A stretch of 64,000 nucleotides of DNA, taken from positions 806,001 to 870,000 of the forward strand of contig NZ_LOKZ01000001.1 in the NCBI RefSeq assembly GCF_002211365.1. Reading direction: 5' to 3'. Below are positions 57,768 to 64,000 of this stretch, one piece after another (position 1 is the first letter of the stretch; each line of letters starts with the position of its first letter). This stretch comes from Rhizobium sp. R711 (GTDB taxonomy: Bacteria > Pseudomonadota > Alphaproteobacteria > Rhizobiales > Rhizobiaceae). The translations under genes were made by a program, and so were the position numbers. The notes under the pieces were generated by a model. That model did not search any database. It had not been told where the DNA came from and saw only the letters and a program-made list of their open reading frames with translations.

Positions 57768-57795
57768 GCAAACCGCTAAGATTTTAGCGGTTTGC
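57768..57795. repeat. Perfect 12-bp inverted repeat over the lspA stop codon
   Basis: GCAAACCGCTAA (57768-57779) and TTAGCGGTTTGC (57784-57795) are exact reverse complements with a GATT loop. The repeat contains the lspA stop codon. Only the plus strand has a T run after it (GTTTTTA), yet no gene reads toward it on that strand. It may stabilise the lspA mRNA end. Confidence 0.6.
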
Positions 57796-58287
57796 GTTTT
57801 TAGGTTGTATCAGCTCGTCCAGAATCACGCATCCCGCGCCGATCGTGATGAAACTGTCAGCCAGGTTGAAGACGGCAAACGACCATGTCTCGGTATGAAA
57901 CAGGATGTAGTCGATCACATGCCCGTAGAGGAAGCGATCGATCAGGTTGCCGAGCGCGCCGGCGATGATCAGCGCATAGCCGAGATGAGCAAAGGTCCGT
58001 TGCTTGCCGGTGCGATGCCAGAGCCAGATGACGAAAGCAACGATGATCAGGCGCATGCCGACGATGAACCAGCCGTCCATGCCCTCGAGCATCGAAAAGG
58101 CGACGCCAAGATTGTAGGTCCGGTAAAGCGCCAGCATCGGCATCAGGTGCACCGGTTCCTGCAGCGGCAGCATGTGGTCGACGACGATCTTGACGATCTG
58201 GTCGAGCACGACGGCAATGACGATGAAGATCAGGATCGGCAGCGGCCGGGCAAACAGGGTCGGTCGTTCTAGCGTCTGTTCGGTCAT
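57784..58287 (-). CDS. lspA: Lipoprotein signal peptidase
   Basis: 167 aa aspartic peptidase of the inner membrane that removes lipoprotein signal peptides after lipidation. Four hydrophobic helices are visible. The catalytic Asp residues sit in [14 protein letters not shown] (about 111-124) and [11 protein letters not shown] (about 138-148), and the NLGVAFSML motif is intact (about 65-73). Its product feeds Lnt (31347). The start overlaps the TrmH-family gene by 4 nt. Confidence 0.95.
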   Translation of the reverse strand: MTEQTLERPTLFARPLPILIFIVIAVVLDQIVKIVVDHMLPLQEPVHLMPMLALYRTYNLGVAFSMLEGMDGWFIVGMRLIIVAFVIWLWHRTGKQRTFAHLGYALIIAGALGNLIDRFLYGHVIDYILFHTETWSFAVFNLADSFITIGAGCVILDELIQPKNANR

Positions 58288-59144
58288 TTGGCCTCGTCGA
58301 GTGAGAGGAGATGGCGGCGTGCCTCAAACAGCATGACGGCGCTGGCGACGGCCAGATTGAGCGAGTCGGCGCGGCCCTGCTGCGGAATGCGGGCAAGCGC
58401 GTCGGCTTCCTTGGCAAGATGCTCCGGCAGACCGGATTGCTCGTTGCCCATCAGGATGACCACTGGCTTCTTCTTGTAGTCAATCGTCCGGTAGTCGACT
58501 GACCCGGCCAGATGCGTGGCGACGACGGAAACGCCGGCGCGGTTCTTCCAGGCAATAAATTCGTCCGCCGTGGCGCGCGCAACGGGAACGGCAAACACCG
58601 AGCCCATGGTGGCGCGCACGGTTTCGAGCGAGAACGGATCGGTCGTCTCACCGACGAGGATGACGCCGGAAGCGCCGGCAGCGTCGGCCGTGCGAATGAT
58701 CGTGCCGAGATTGCCAGGGTCGCGGACGCGGTCGAGCGCAATCCAGGTTTCACCCTGTTTCGGATGGATCTCGCGCAATGGTCTCCAGCGGCTCTCGAAG
58801 ATACCGACCACCATCTGCGGATTGTCGCGGCGGGTGATCGAGGAAAGCACTTTCTCGCTAACCTCGAGCACCAGTCCACCCGAGGCGACGGTCCTTGCCG
58901 CCATCTGTTCGACGAGCGGCTTGCCCTTGGCTGCCTTGGCGTAAACCAGCGTGCGGATCGTCCAGCCGAGCTCGATGGCATCGATCACCAGCTTCAGCCC
59001 TTCGGCCATGAAGGTGCCGCTCTGCTCACGCGTCTTCTTGTCGCTGAGCGCCTTGATGTCCTTGATGATGGGATTGGCGAGCGAGGTGACCTCTTTCACG
59101 TGCCCGACCTTATGCGGGCCGTGGCCCTTGTGTTCATGGCTCAT
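58284..59144 (-). CDS. TrmH/SpoU-family RNA methyltransferase
   Basis: 286 aa SPOUT enzyme that methylates a ribose 2'-O in rRNA or tRNA. An N-terminal substrate-binding part (ITSLANP-like [19 protein letters not shown]) leads to the three knot motifs: [16 protein letters not shown] (about 153-168), [14 protein letters not shown] and [19 protein letters not shown]. The first 15 residues are His/Gly-rich. The target nucleotide cannot be set by sequence. It sits between lspA and an RlmI-like gene, overlapping both by 4 nt. Confidence 0.92.
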   Translation of the reverse strand: MSHEHKGHGPHKVGHVKEVTSLANPIIKDIKALSDKKTREQSGTFMAEGLKLVIDAIELGWTIRTLVYAKAAKGKPLVEQMAARTVASGGLVLEVSEKVLSSITRRDNPQMVVGIFESRWRPLREIHPKQGETWIALDRVRDPGNLGTIIRTADAAGASGVILVGETTDPFSLETVRATMGSVFAVPVARATADEFIAWKNRAGVSVVATHLAGSVDYRTIDYKKKPVVILMGNEQSGLPEHLAKEADALARIPQQGRADSLNLAVASAVMLFEARRHLLSLDEAK

Positions 59145-60241
59145 TTCGGCACCCAGCGGGAGAAGAGCGATGTGGAGAGCGCGCGGCCAGGCGCCTTGCC
59201 GTCCATCCCGGCCTCGCGAATGACCAGCTCGCCTGACTCGACGACACCGCCGGCGCCGCGCATCGTCTCGCGCATCAGCTCATGGATCGAATAGAAGCTG
59301 GCGCGGATCGAATAGGCTGTTAGCACCAGCCCGACTGCCTTCGGCGAGAGGATCTCGCGACAGATGTCGAGCATGACAGGCAGATGCTCGAAGAGATGCC
59401 AGACCTCGCCATTCGGCCCACGGCCGAATTTCGGCGGATCTGTGAGGATGATGTCGTATTTGTTGCCGCGGCGTTCCTCGCGCTGGATGAACTTCATCGC
59501 ATCTTCGCAGATCCAGCGAATCGGCGCCTTCTCCAGCCGGCTCAGGGCCTGGTTTTCGCGCGCCCAGCCGATCGCCTTTTTCGACGCATCGACATGCGTA
59601 ACCTCTGCGCCTGCCGCTGCCGCGACGAGAGAGGCGACGCCGGTGTAGCCGAAGAGGTTCAGCACCTTCAGTGGTCGCCCGGCGGTCTCGACCTGCTGCT
59701 TCATCCAGGTCCAGTGGACGATCTGCTCGGGAAAGACGCCGACATGCCGGAAGGAGGTAAAACGGCCAAGGAAATCCACGCCGAGCAGGTTGAGCGGCCA
59801 GGTCTCGCCGAGTGCCTCCTTGGGAAAGCGCCAGCGCCCTGTGCCTTCCTCGTCGGTATCGCCGGTGAAGACGGCGTCGACCTTTTCCCAGACCTGCTTT
59901 GGCAGAGATGGCTGCCACAGCGCCTGGCCTTCGGGGCGCACGATCCGGTAAGGGCCGTATTGTTCAAGCTTCTCGCCATTGCCGCTGTCGATCAGATGGA
60001 AGTCACCCGCGCCAAGGGATTCGAGAATGACGGGAATGCGCTCAGCCGGACGTTCTCCGGTGCGCACCATCAACTGCCGCTCAACCGCCGTCGGCACAGA
60101 CGCCGGTTCGCGGGCCTTCTCGCGAGCCGGCGCAGGCTTTGCAGCGGGCTTTGTCGGGCGCGGGCTGCGATCGTCGGCGCGGCGTCCGCCGGAGGGGCCG
60201 GCGGCGGATTTCTGGCCTGGCCGGCGTTCTTTCTGTCTCAA
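59141..60241 (-). CDS. Class I SAM-dependent rRNA methyltransferase (RlmI/RlmK-like)
   Basis: 366 aa. The first 50 residues are Arg/Pro/Ala-rich and probably disordered. The Rossmann methyltransferase core has VLNLFGYTGVASLVAAAAGA (about 187-206), VTHVDASKKAIGWARENQ and the catalytic motif IILTDPPKFGRGPNG (about 261-275). This DPPKF pattern is typical of 23S rRNA m5C or m7G enzymes of the RlmI/RlmK group, but no PUA domain is seen. It heads the operon with the TrmH-family gene and lspA. Some N-terminal residues may not be translated. Confidence 0.88.
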   Translation of the reverse strand: MRQKERRPGQKSAAGPSGGRRADDRSPRPTKPAAKPAPAREKAREPASVPTAVERQLMVRTGERPAERIPVILESLGAGDFHLIDSGNGEKLEQYGPYRIVRPEGQALWQPSLPKQVWEKVDAVFTGDTDEEGTGRWRFPKEALGETWPLNLLGVDFLGRFTSFRHVGVFPEQIVHWTWMKQQVETAGRPLKVLNLFGYTGVASLVAAAAGAEVTHVDASKKAIGWARENQALSRLEKAPIRWICEDAMKFIQREERRGNKYDIILTDPPKFGRGPNGEVWHLFEHLPVMLDICREILSPKAVGLVLTAYSIRASFYSIHELMRETMRGAGGVVESGELVIREAGMDGKAPGRALSTSLFSRWVPK

Positions 60242-60359
60242 CGTGATTTTCCGCGTGCTTCAATTCGATAGAGCTCGTGCAAATAGCATTCCGTTTCACC
60301 TTGGCAAAGCGCTTTCCGGCTGTGATAAATTGAGCCAGGTCGAAATGGGAGGATTTCGG

Positions 60360-60812
60360 ATGGACTTGACCGGCGAAGAACGGATTATGGCGCCGCGGGA
60401 TGTCGTATGGGCCGCGCTGAATGATCCTGAGATATTGAGGCAGTGCATTCCGGGCTGTCAGAGCCTGGAGATGAAGTCGCCGACCGAGTTGGCGGCGGTG
60501 GTTAAGGTGAAGATCGGCCCCGTTTCGGCGACCTTCAACGGCGAAGTCACGCTTTCCAATATCAACGTGCCGGAGAGCTACACGATCTCAGGCGAAGGCA
60601 AGGGCGGTATCGCTGGCTTTGCCAAAGGCGGGGCTGATGTCGTGCTCAAGGACGACGGCGGCGAAACGGTCCTGCAGTACGAAGCAAAAGCCCAGGTCGG
60701 GGGCAAGATCGCGCAACTTGGAGCGCGATTGATCGACTCGACATCGGCGAAGCTGGCGCAGCAGTTCTTCTCCAATTTCAACGCCGCCGTCAGTGCCAAG
60801 GCCGCGGAGTAA
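60360..60812 (+). CDS. CoxG-like SRPBCC family protein
   Basis: 150 aa of the carbon monoxide dehydrogenase subunit G family: MDLTGEERIMAPRDVVWAAL, then PEILRQCIPGCQSLE, VKIGPVSATFNGEV and the terminal LIDSTSAKLAQQFFSNF. The START-like fold binds lipids or hydrophobic cofactors; in cox clusters it anchors the enzyme to the membrane. No CO dehydrogenase genes are near, so this copy is orphan. TGGGAGGA precedes the ATG at 60360; the frame extends upstream without similarity. It is divergent from the RlmI-like gene across 118 bp. Confidence 0.9.
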   Translation: MDLTGEERIMAPRDVVWAALNDPEILRQCIPGCQSLEMKSPTELAAVVKVKIGPVSATFNGEVTLSNINVPESYTISGEGKGGIAGFAKGGADVVLKDDGGETVLQYEAKAQVGGKIAQLGARLIDSTSAKLAQQFFSNFNAAVSAKAAE

Positions 60813-60821
60813 GGGTCCGAA

Positions 60822-61298
60822 TTGATAGATTTCTCCGTCATCCAAACGCAGCCGCAATCTGTAAAGTGGACGATCAGACCGCCACGTCCGTCAGACCTGG
60901 AAATTCTGGCCGACATTTATCTGGCCGTGCGTCGCGAGACCTTCGTGTGGGTCGATCCCTTAAGCTTCCGTCACGAAGATTTCCAAGCACACACGCAAGG
61001 CGAACACCTGTGGCTCGCGGAGGCCCCGAATGGCGAGACCGCGGGCTTCATGACGCTGTGGCCGCCGGACGATTTCATTCACATGCTCTATGTCTGCAAA
61101 TCCTGGCAAGGGCAGGGTGCCGGTGCCGCGTTGCTCGCGGCGCTGCCGGACTGGCCGCACAACAAGTATCGTTTGAAATGCCTGGTGAAGAACGGCCGCG
61201 CGAATGCCTTCTATCGTTCCAAGGGGTTCGTCGCTACGGGATCAGGCACGTCAGCGGAAGGCGATTACGAAGAGATGAGCTTTTATCCGGGTGGATAA
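60822..61298 (+). CDS. GNAT-family N-acetyltransferase
   Basis: 158 aa with WTIRPPRPSDLEILADIYLA at the N-terminus, the acetyl-CoA loop HMLYVCKSWQGQGAGAALLA (about 88-107) and the C-terminal KCLVKNGRANAFYRSKGFVA (about 121-140). The substrate is unknown. The best start is a TTG at 60822, preceded by AAGGG, 9 bp after the CoxG-like gene, with which it is probably co-transcribed. It is convergent with the trypsin-like gene at 61314. Confidence 0.88.
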   Translation: MIDFSVIQTQPQSVKWTIRPPRPSDLEILADIYLAVRRETFVWVDPLSFRHEDFQAHTQGEHLWLAEAPNGETAGFMTLWPPDDFIHMLYVCKSWQGQGAGAALLAALPDWPHNKYRLKCLVKNGRANAFYRSKGFVATGSGTSAEGDYEEMSFYPGG

Positions 61299-61313
61299 TC
61301 GACCCTCGCCGAC

Positions 61314-62219
61314 CTACTGCAATTGCGGTTTCTTGAGGAAGGCGTTGCGATCGGCGGACCTGACGCGCAGCCACGCCTCGCGGCCATCGCGCAGTACACG
61401 CATCGGGATTTCCGCGCCTGCGGGGCCGCTGCTCCAGACCTTGCGATAGAAATCGGCAAGTCCATCGACTTCGCCATCGCGGATTTCGGAAATGATGTCG
61501 CCTCGCCGCAAACCGGCGTCAGCCGCCGGGCTTCCCTCGGCCACGCTCATCACGACCACGTCGCCATTGCTTTCCGCGGAGAAGGCGCCGAGCCACGGGC
61601 GCGGCGGCTTGTTCACGCGGCCGCGGGTCATTAGATCGTCGAGAATTGGCGGAAGCAGGTTGATCGGCACGATCATGTTGATGTCGGCAACCTCGCCGTT
61701 TTGGCTCATCTGCAGGCGCAGGGAGCCGATCCCAAGCAACTTGCCCTCGGCGTCAATGAGTGCAGCGCCTCCCCAGGAGGGATGCGCGGGTGTCGTGAAG
61801 ATCGCCTCCTCAAGCAGATATTCCCAATAGCCGGCGAACTCCTGCTTTGCCACGATCCTGGCTTCCACGAACTGGCCGATGCCGTCCGCCAGCACGACTG
61901 GGTCGCCGAGGCTGGCTCCCGTGCCGTCGCCAAATTCCAATGCAGGCAGGCCGAGGTCGCCCAGCGCCTGAAGCAGGCCGAACCCGGTCTCCTGGTCATA
62001 GGCGAGCGGATGGGCTGCGATGACACGCCCGTCAAGCGAGGTCAGCCACACTTCCTCGGCCTCGGTGATCAAATAGCCAATGGTGAGGACCAGTCCAGAC
62101 TCCCTGATAACGACGCCGCTGCCTTCCCGGCGTGTGCCGAGTGTGCCGGCCGTAAAGGCGTCTTCCGGAATTGAGGAGCTAACGGCCACGACTGACCGCA
62201 GGATTTCGTCGATATTCAT
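61314..62219 (-). CDS. HtrA/S1C-like trypsin-fold protein with PDZ domain, catalytically dead
   Basis: 301 aa, no signal peptide. The fold matches HtrA: GSGVVIRESGLVLTIGY, then a GDG loop at about 97-101, and a PDZ domain (about 205-290: VAEGSPAADAGLRRGDIISE). All three catalytic residues are gone: the His of TNNHV is Y49 (LTIGYLI), the Asp of DPRTDLALL is G79 (DQETGFGLL), and the Ser of GNSGGP is W149 (PSWGGAA). It therefore cannot be a serine protease and may act as a binding or scaffold protein through PDZ. The alignment was made by eye. Cytosolic by lack of a leader. Confidence 0.85.
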   Translation of the reverse strand: MNIDEILRSVVAVSSSIPEDAFTAGTLGTRREGSGVVIRESGLVLTIGYLITEAEEVWLTSLDGRVIAAHPLAYDQETGFGLLQALGDLGLPALEFGDGTGASLGDPVVLADGIGQFVEARIVAKQEFAGYWEYLLEEAIFTTPAHPSWGGAALIDAEGKLLGIGSLRLQMSQNGEVADINMIVPINLLPPILDDLMTRGRVNKPPRPWLGAFSAESNGDVVVMSVAEGSPAADAGLRRGDIISEIRDGEVDGLADFYRKVWSSGPAGAEIPMRVLRDGREAWLRVRSADRNAFLKKPQLQ

Positions 62220-62384
62220 GGTCTCATCCTCGCAAGGCGCGGCGCGTGTGTCGCGAAACGACTGTGCCTGGCAGACGTGCAGTGGGGCCTATCTCATATA
62301 GCTATGGAGGTGGGCTTGTGGCTGCAAGTGCTTGCGCCTCGGAAATTCAGCCTGCGCTCTGGCCTTTGTACGCTGGCGAGCGCG

Positions 62385-62717
62385 TCACCGCGACGGCAAC
62401 TGCCCGACAATTTCCTCGGCGCGGGTCTTATGGCGGCCCGCCTCTGCCTGCCAGCGAACGGCTTCCTTGGCCTCGCTGCGAGCGCGCTTGCGGTGTTTGC
62501 CCTGGTTTAGCCAGGTGGCGGCCGAGCCAACGACCATGCCGATGATCAGCGCGATGAAGATGAACACAAAGAACGGTGCCGACAGCGAGAGCACCCGGTC
62601 TTCCGGCAGGAATGGATTGAAGGCAAGCGTCACAACCTGCCTGTTGGCGACGCAGAAGATGATGAGGATGATTCCGAGTGGCAGAAAAATCAATAGGTTG
62701 GTGATCTTCTTCGCCAT
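62385..62717 (-). CDS. LapA-domain (DUF1049) membrane protein
   Basis: 110 aa with two hydrophobic helices (LLIFLPLGIILIIFCVAN; APFFVFIFIALIIGMVVGSA) and a basic cytosolic tail (KHRKRARSEAKEAVRWQAEA). The LapA family assembles with lipopolysaccharide-regulating proteins in E. coli; a rhizobial role is unproven. MAKKITNL at 62717 is the natural start; the frame extends ten codons upstream. It is 122 bp downstream of ihfB. The 165 bp after it (62220-62384) hold nothing I can assign. Confidence 0.82.
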   Translation of the reverse strand: MAKKITNLLIFLPLGIILIIFCVANRQVVTLAFNPFLPEDRVLSLSAPFFVFIFIALIIGMVVGSAATWLNQGKHRKRARSEAKEAVRWQAEAGRHKTRAEEIVGQLPSR

Positions 62718-62839
62718 GCTCGGTCTCCGTATTTCAACGCGCGCCATCTTTGGCGCGTCGCTTTGATCTGGTCAGCAGGATAGTGGGCCGGGAGCCAAGT
62801 TCAAGTGCGGTCTTGCCGCACGCAGCCGTGAGGGCGGGA

Positions 62840-63139
62840 TCAATCCTCTTCGTCAGCCTGTCCCGGATTGAGGCGCTCGCGAAGCTCCTTGCCGGTCTTG
62901 AAGAAGGGAACCCACTTCTCCTCGACGAAAACGGTATCGCCGGTGCGCGGGTTGCGGCCGGAGCGGGACGGGCGATTTTTTACCGAGAACGCACCGAATC
63001 CGCGCAGCTCGACGCGGTTACCCGCCGCGAGTGCGTCGGTGATCTCGTCGAGCACCGCGTTGACGATATTTTCGACGTCGCGATGGTAAAGATGCGGGTT
63101 GCGGGCTGCAACTATCTGCACCAGTTCGGACTTGATCAC
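62840..63139 (-). CDS. ihfB: Integration host factor beta subunit
   Basis: 99 aa DNA-bending protein. The family signature is [20 protein letters not shown] (about 46-65), with the arm-tip Pro preserved, and helix 1 starts [20 protein letters not shown]. An acidic tail GQADEED ends it. IhfB pairs with IhfA, absent here. It lies 29 bp after sppA on the same strand, the common order sppA-ihfB-lapA. Confidence 0.96.
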   Translation of the reverse strand: MIKSELVQIVAARNPHLYHRDVENIVNAVLDEITDALAAGNRVELRGFGAFSVKNRPSRSGRNPRTGDTVFVEEKWVPFFKTGKELRERLNPGQADEED

Positions 63140-63168
63140 GTTCGCCCCCTTAAATTATTGATTTCTTA

Positions 63169-64000
63169 TCAGTCGTGGCCAACCTGCCAAACTGAAAGGA
63201 GCCCGTCAAGGAGCAACTTTTGAGGCAGGATTCCGCCGAGATCGCGAGCCTTGGCAAGATCGTCGTAACCAAGCAGCGTTAGGATCTGAGACGCGCTGTC
63301 TGCGAGCAGGAATGGCGTGCTGCTCTTCCTGTCCCAATCGACCTCAGGCAGGCTCTTGCTGACCTTGCGTGTCTCAAGGTAGGCCCTGATCTCGTCATCG
63401 CCGCCGATCTGGTCGATCAGCTTGACTTTAAGCGCCTGACGGCCGGTGAAAATCGTGCCGTCCGCAAGCTTTTGGACCTCGTCACGCGGCAGCTTGCGCC
63501 GCTCGGCGACGAGATCGACGAACCAGCCATAGCTGTCGACAATCATATTGTTAATCATGGCCTTGGCCTCTTCGCTCGCCGGATGGAACGGCGAGGGTTC
63601 GGCCTTCAACGGTGACGATTTGATTTCTTCCAGTGAAACGCCGATCTTGTCGAGCAGTGGCTTGACCTGCGGGTATTGGAAGATTACTCCGATCGAGCCG
63701 GTGATGGAGCTGTCTCCGGCAATAATCATGTCGCCGGCGGTCGCGATCATGTAGCCGGCGGAAGCGGCCAGCGTGCGCACGTCGGATACGACAGGCTTCT
63801 TGGCGGCGATGGCGCGGATCGCCTTGAAGATCCGCTCGCCGCCATAGGTCGTACCTCCCGGGGAGGAGATAGAGACGACCACGGCCTTCACCGCATCGTT
63901 CTTCTCGATCTTCTTCAGCCGTTCCAGCAGCTCGTCATCATCGGTAATCAACCCGGAAATGGTCACATGGGCGACGTGCGGCCGGCTGGTTGCGATGTCG
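63169..64000 (-). CDS. sppA: Signal peptide peptidase SppA, C-terminal 277 residues (partial)
   Basis: Serine-lysine peptidase (family S49) of the inner membrane that degrades released signal peptides. Visible: GLITDDDELLERLKKI, VSISSPGGTTYGGERIFKAI, the catalytic Ser in RTLAASAGYMIATAGDMII and SSITGSIGVIFQYPQ. The Lys of the dyad is probably in the TGRQALKVKLIDQIGG region or beyond. The N-terminus with its membrane anchor lies outside the window; the frame is open at 64000 (RPHVAHVTISGL). In operon with ihfB. Confidence 0.93.
   Translation of the reverse strand, partial: DIATSRPHVAHVTISGLITDDDELLERLKKIEKNDAVKAVVVSISSPGGTTYGGERIFKAIRAIAAKKPVVSDVRTLAASAGYMIATAGDMIIAGDSSITGSIGVIFQYPQVKPLLDKIGVSLEEIKSSPLKAEPSPFHPASEEAKAMINNMIVDSYGWFVDLVAERRKLPRDEVQKLADGTIFTGRQALKVKLIDQIGGDDEIRAYLETRKVSKSLPEVDWDRKSSTPFLLADSASQILTLLGYDDLAKARDLGGILPQKLLLDGLLSVWQVGHD

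Noticed and set aside
1..64000. Mobile elements, prophage, CRISPR arrays and tRNA genes
   Set aside because: No transposase, integrase, spaced direct repeats or cloverleaf sequences were seen in any intergenic stretch.

Overview
The window is a GC-rich chromosomal segment of an alphaproteobacterium, almost certainly a member of the Rhizobiaceae (Rhizobium/Ensifer/Agrobacterium group). The evidence is gene content and order: ubiB-ubiE / fpg-enoyl-CoA hydratase-rpsT-dnaA; hemW-rdgB-rph / hrcA-grpE; metK-praR-lnt-corC-ybeY-phoH-miaB-plsC-mur-rimI-tsaB; trpS; murJ-glnD-mutS / tme; olsB-hybrid kinase-lspA. I recall the same blocks from Sinorhizobium meliloti. No tRNA, rRNA, CRISPR array, prophage or insertion sequence was seen. 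Most genes are housekeeping genes of near-canonical length.

Region 1 (1-6541, minus strand) is the most interesting part. It is a tightly packed catabolic operon: a histidine ammonia-lyase homologue, a cyclic amidohydrolase, an M20 N-carbamoyl-amino-acid amidohydrolase, a DUF917 protein, a small TfoX-type protein and a urocanate hydratase cut by the window edge. The lyase has lost the Ala-Ser-Gly triad that forms the MIO cofactor (it reads Cys-Ala-Asp). The amidohydrolase has Gln in place of the first His of the metal-binding HxH. This set matches, step for step, a lyase / hydratase / desulfurase / hydantoinase / carbamoylase route. Such a route would turn ergothioneine or a related sulfur- or N-modified histidine betaine into glutamate. 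It is not ordinary histidine use.

Region 2 (6636-13722) holds the ubiquinone genes ubiB and ubiE, DNA repair (fpg), an enoyl-CoA hydratase, rpsT and dnaA. The 835 bp before dnaA carry eight GANTC (CcrM) sites within 314 bp and a terminator-like hairpin that could end a small RNA or act as a leader attenuator. Region 3 (13843-21130) looks accessory: a saccharopine-dehydrogenase-like enzyme, a siderophore receptor / FhuF reductase / Tat-exported binding protein operon without permease or ATPase, a LysR gene broken by one frameshift, and an EamA exporter.

Region 4 (21127-30590) combines nucleotide and tRNA/RNA housekeeping (hemW, rdgB, rph, trmB, metK) with heat-shock genes (hrcA, grpE, hsp20-DUF1150). 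Region 5 (30775-42617) is a long, mostly minus-strand block of translation, RNA-processing, envelope and metal-regulation genes. Region 6 (42715-44390) has an 850 bp non-coding stretch with two kinds of palindrome arrays before a small M15-type peptidase. Region 7 (44408-64000) holds murJ, glnD, mutS, tme, olsB, a hybrid histidine kinase, lspA, two RNA methyltransferases, a CoxG-like protein, an acetyltransferase, a trypsin-fold protein that has lost its whole catalytic triad, lapA-like, ihfB and the start-truncated sppA.
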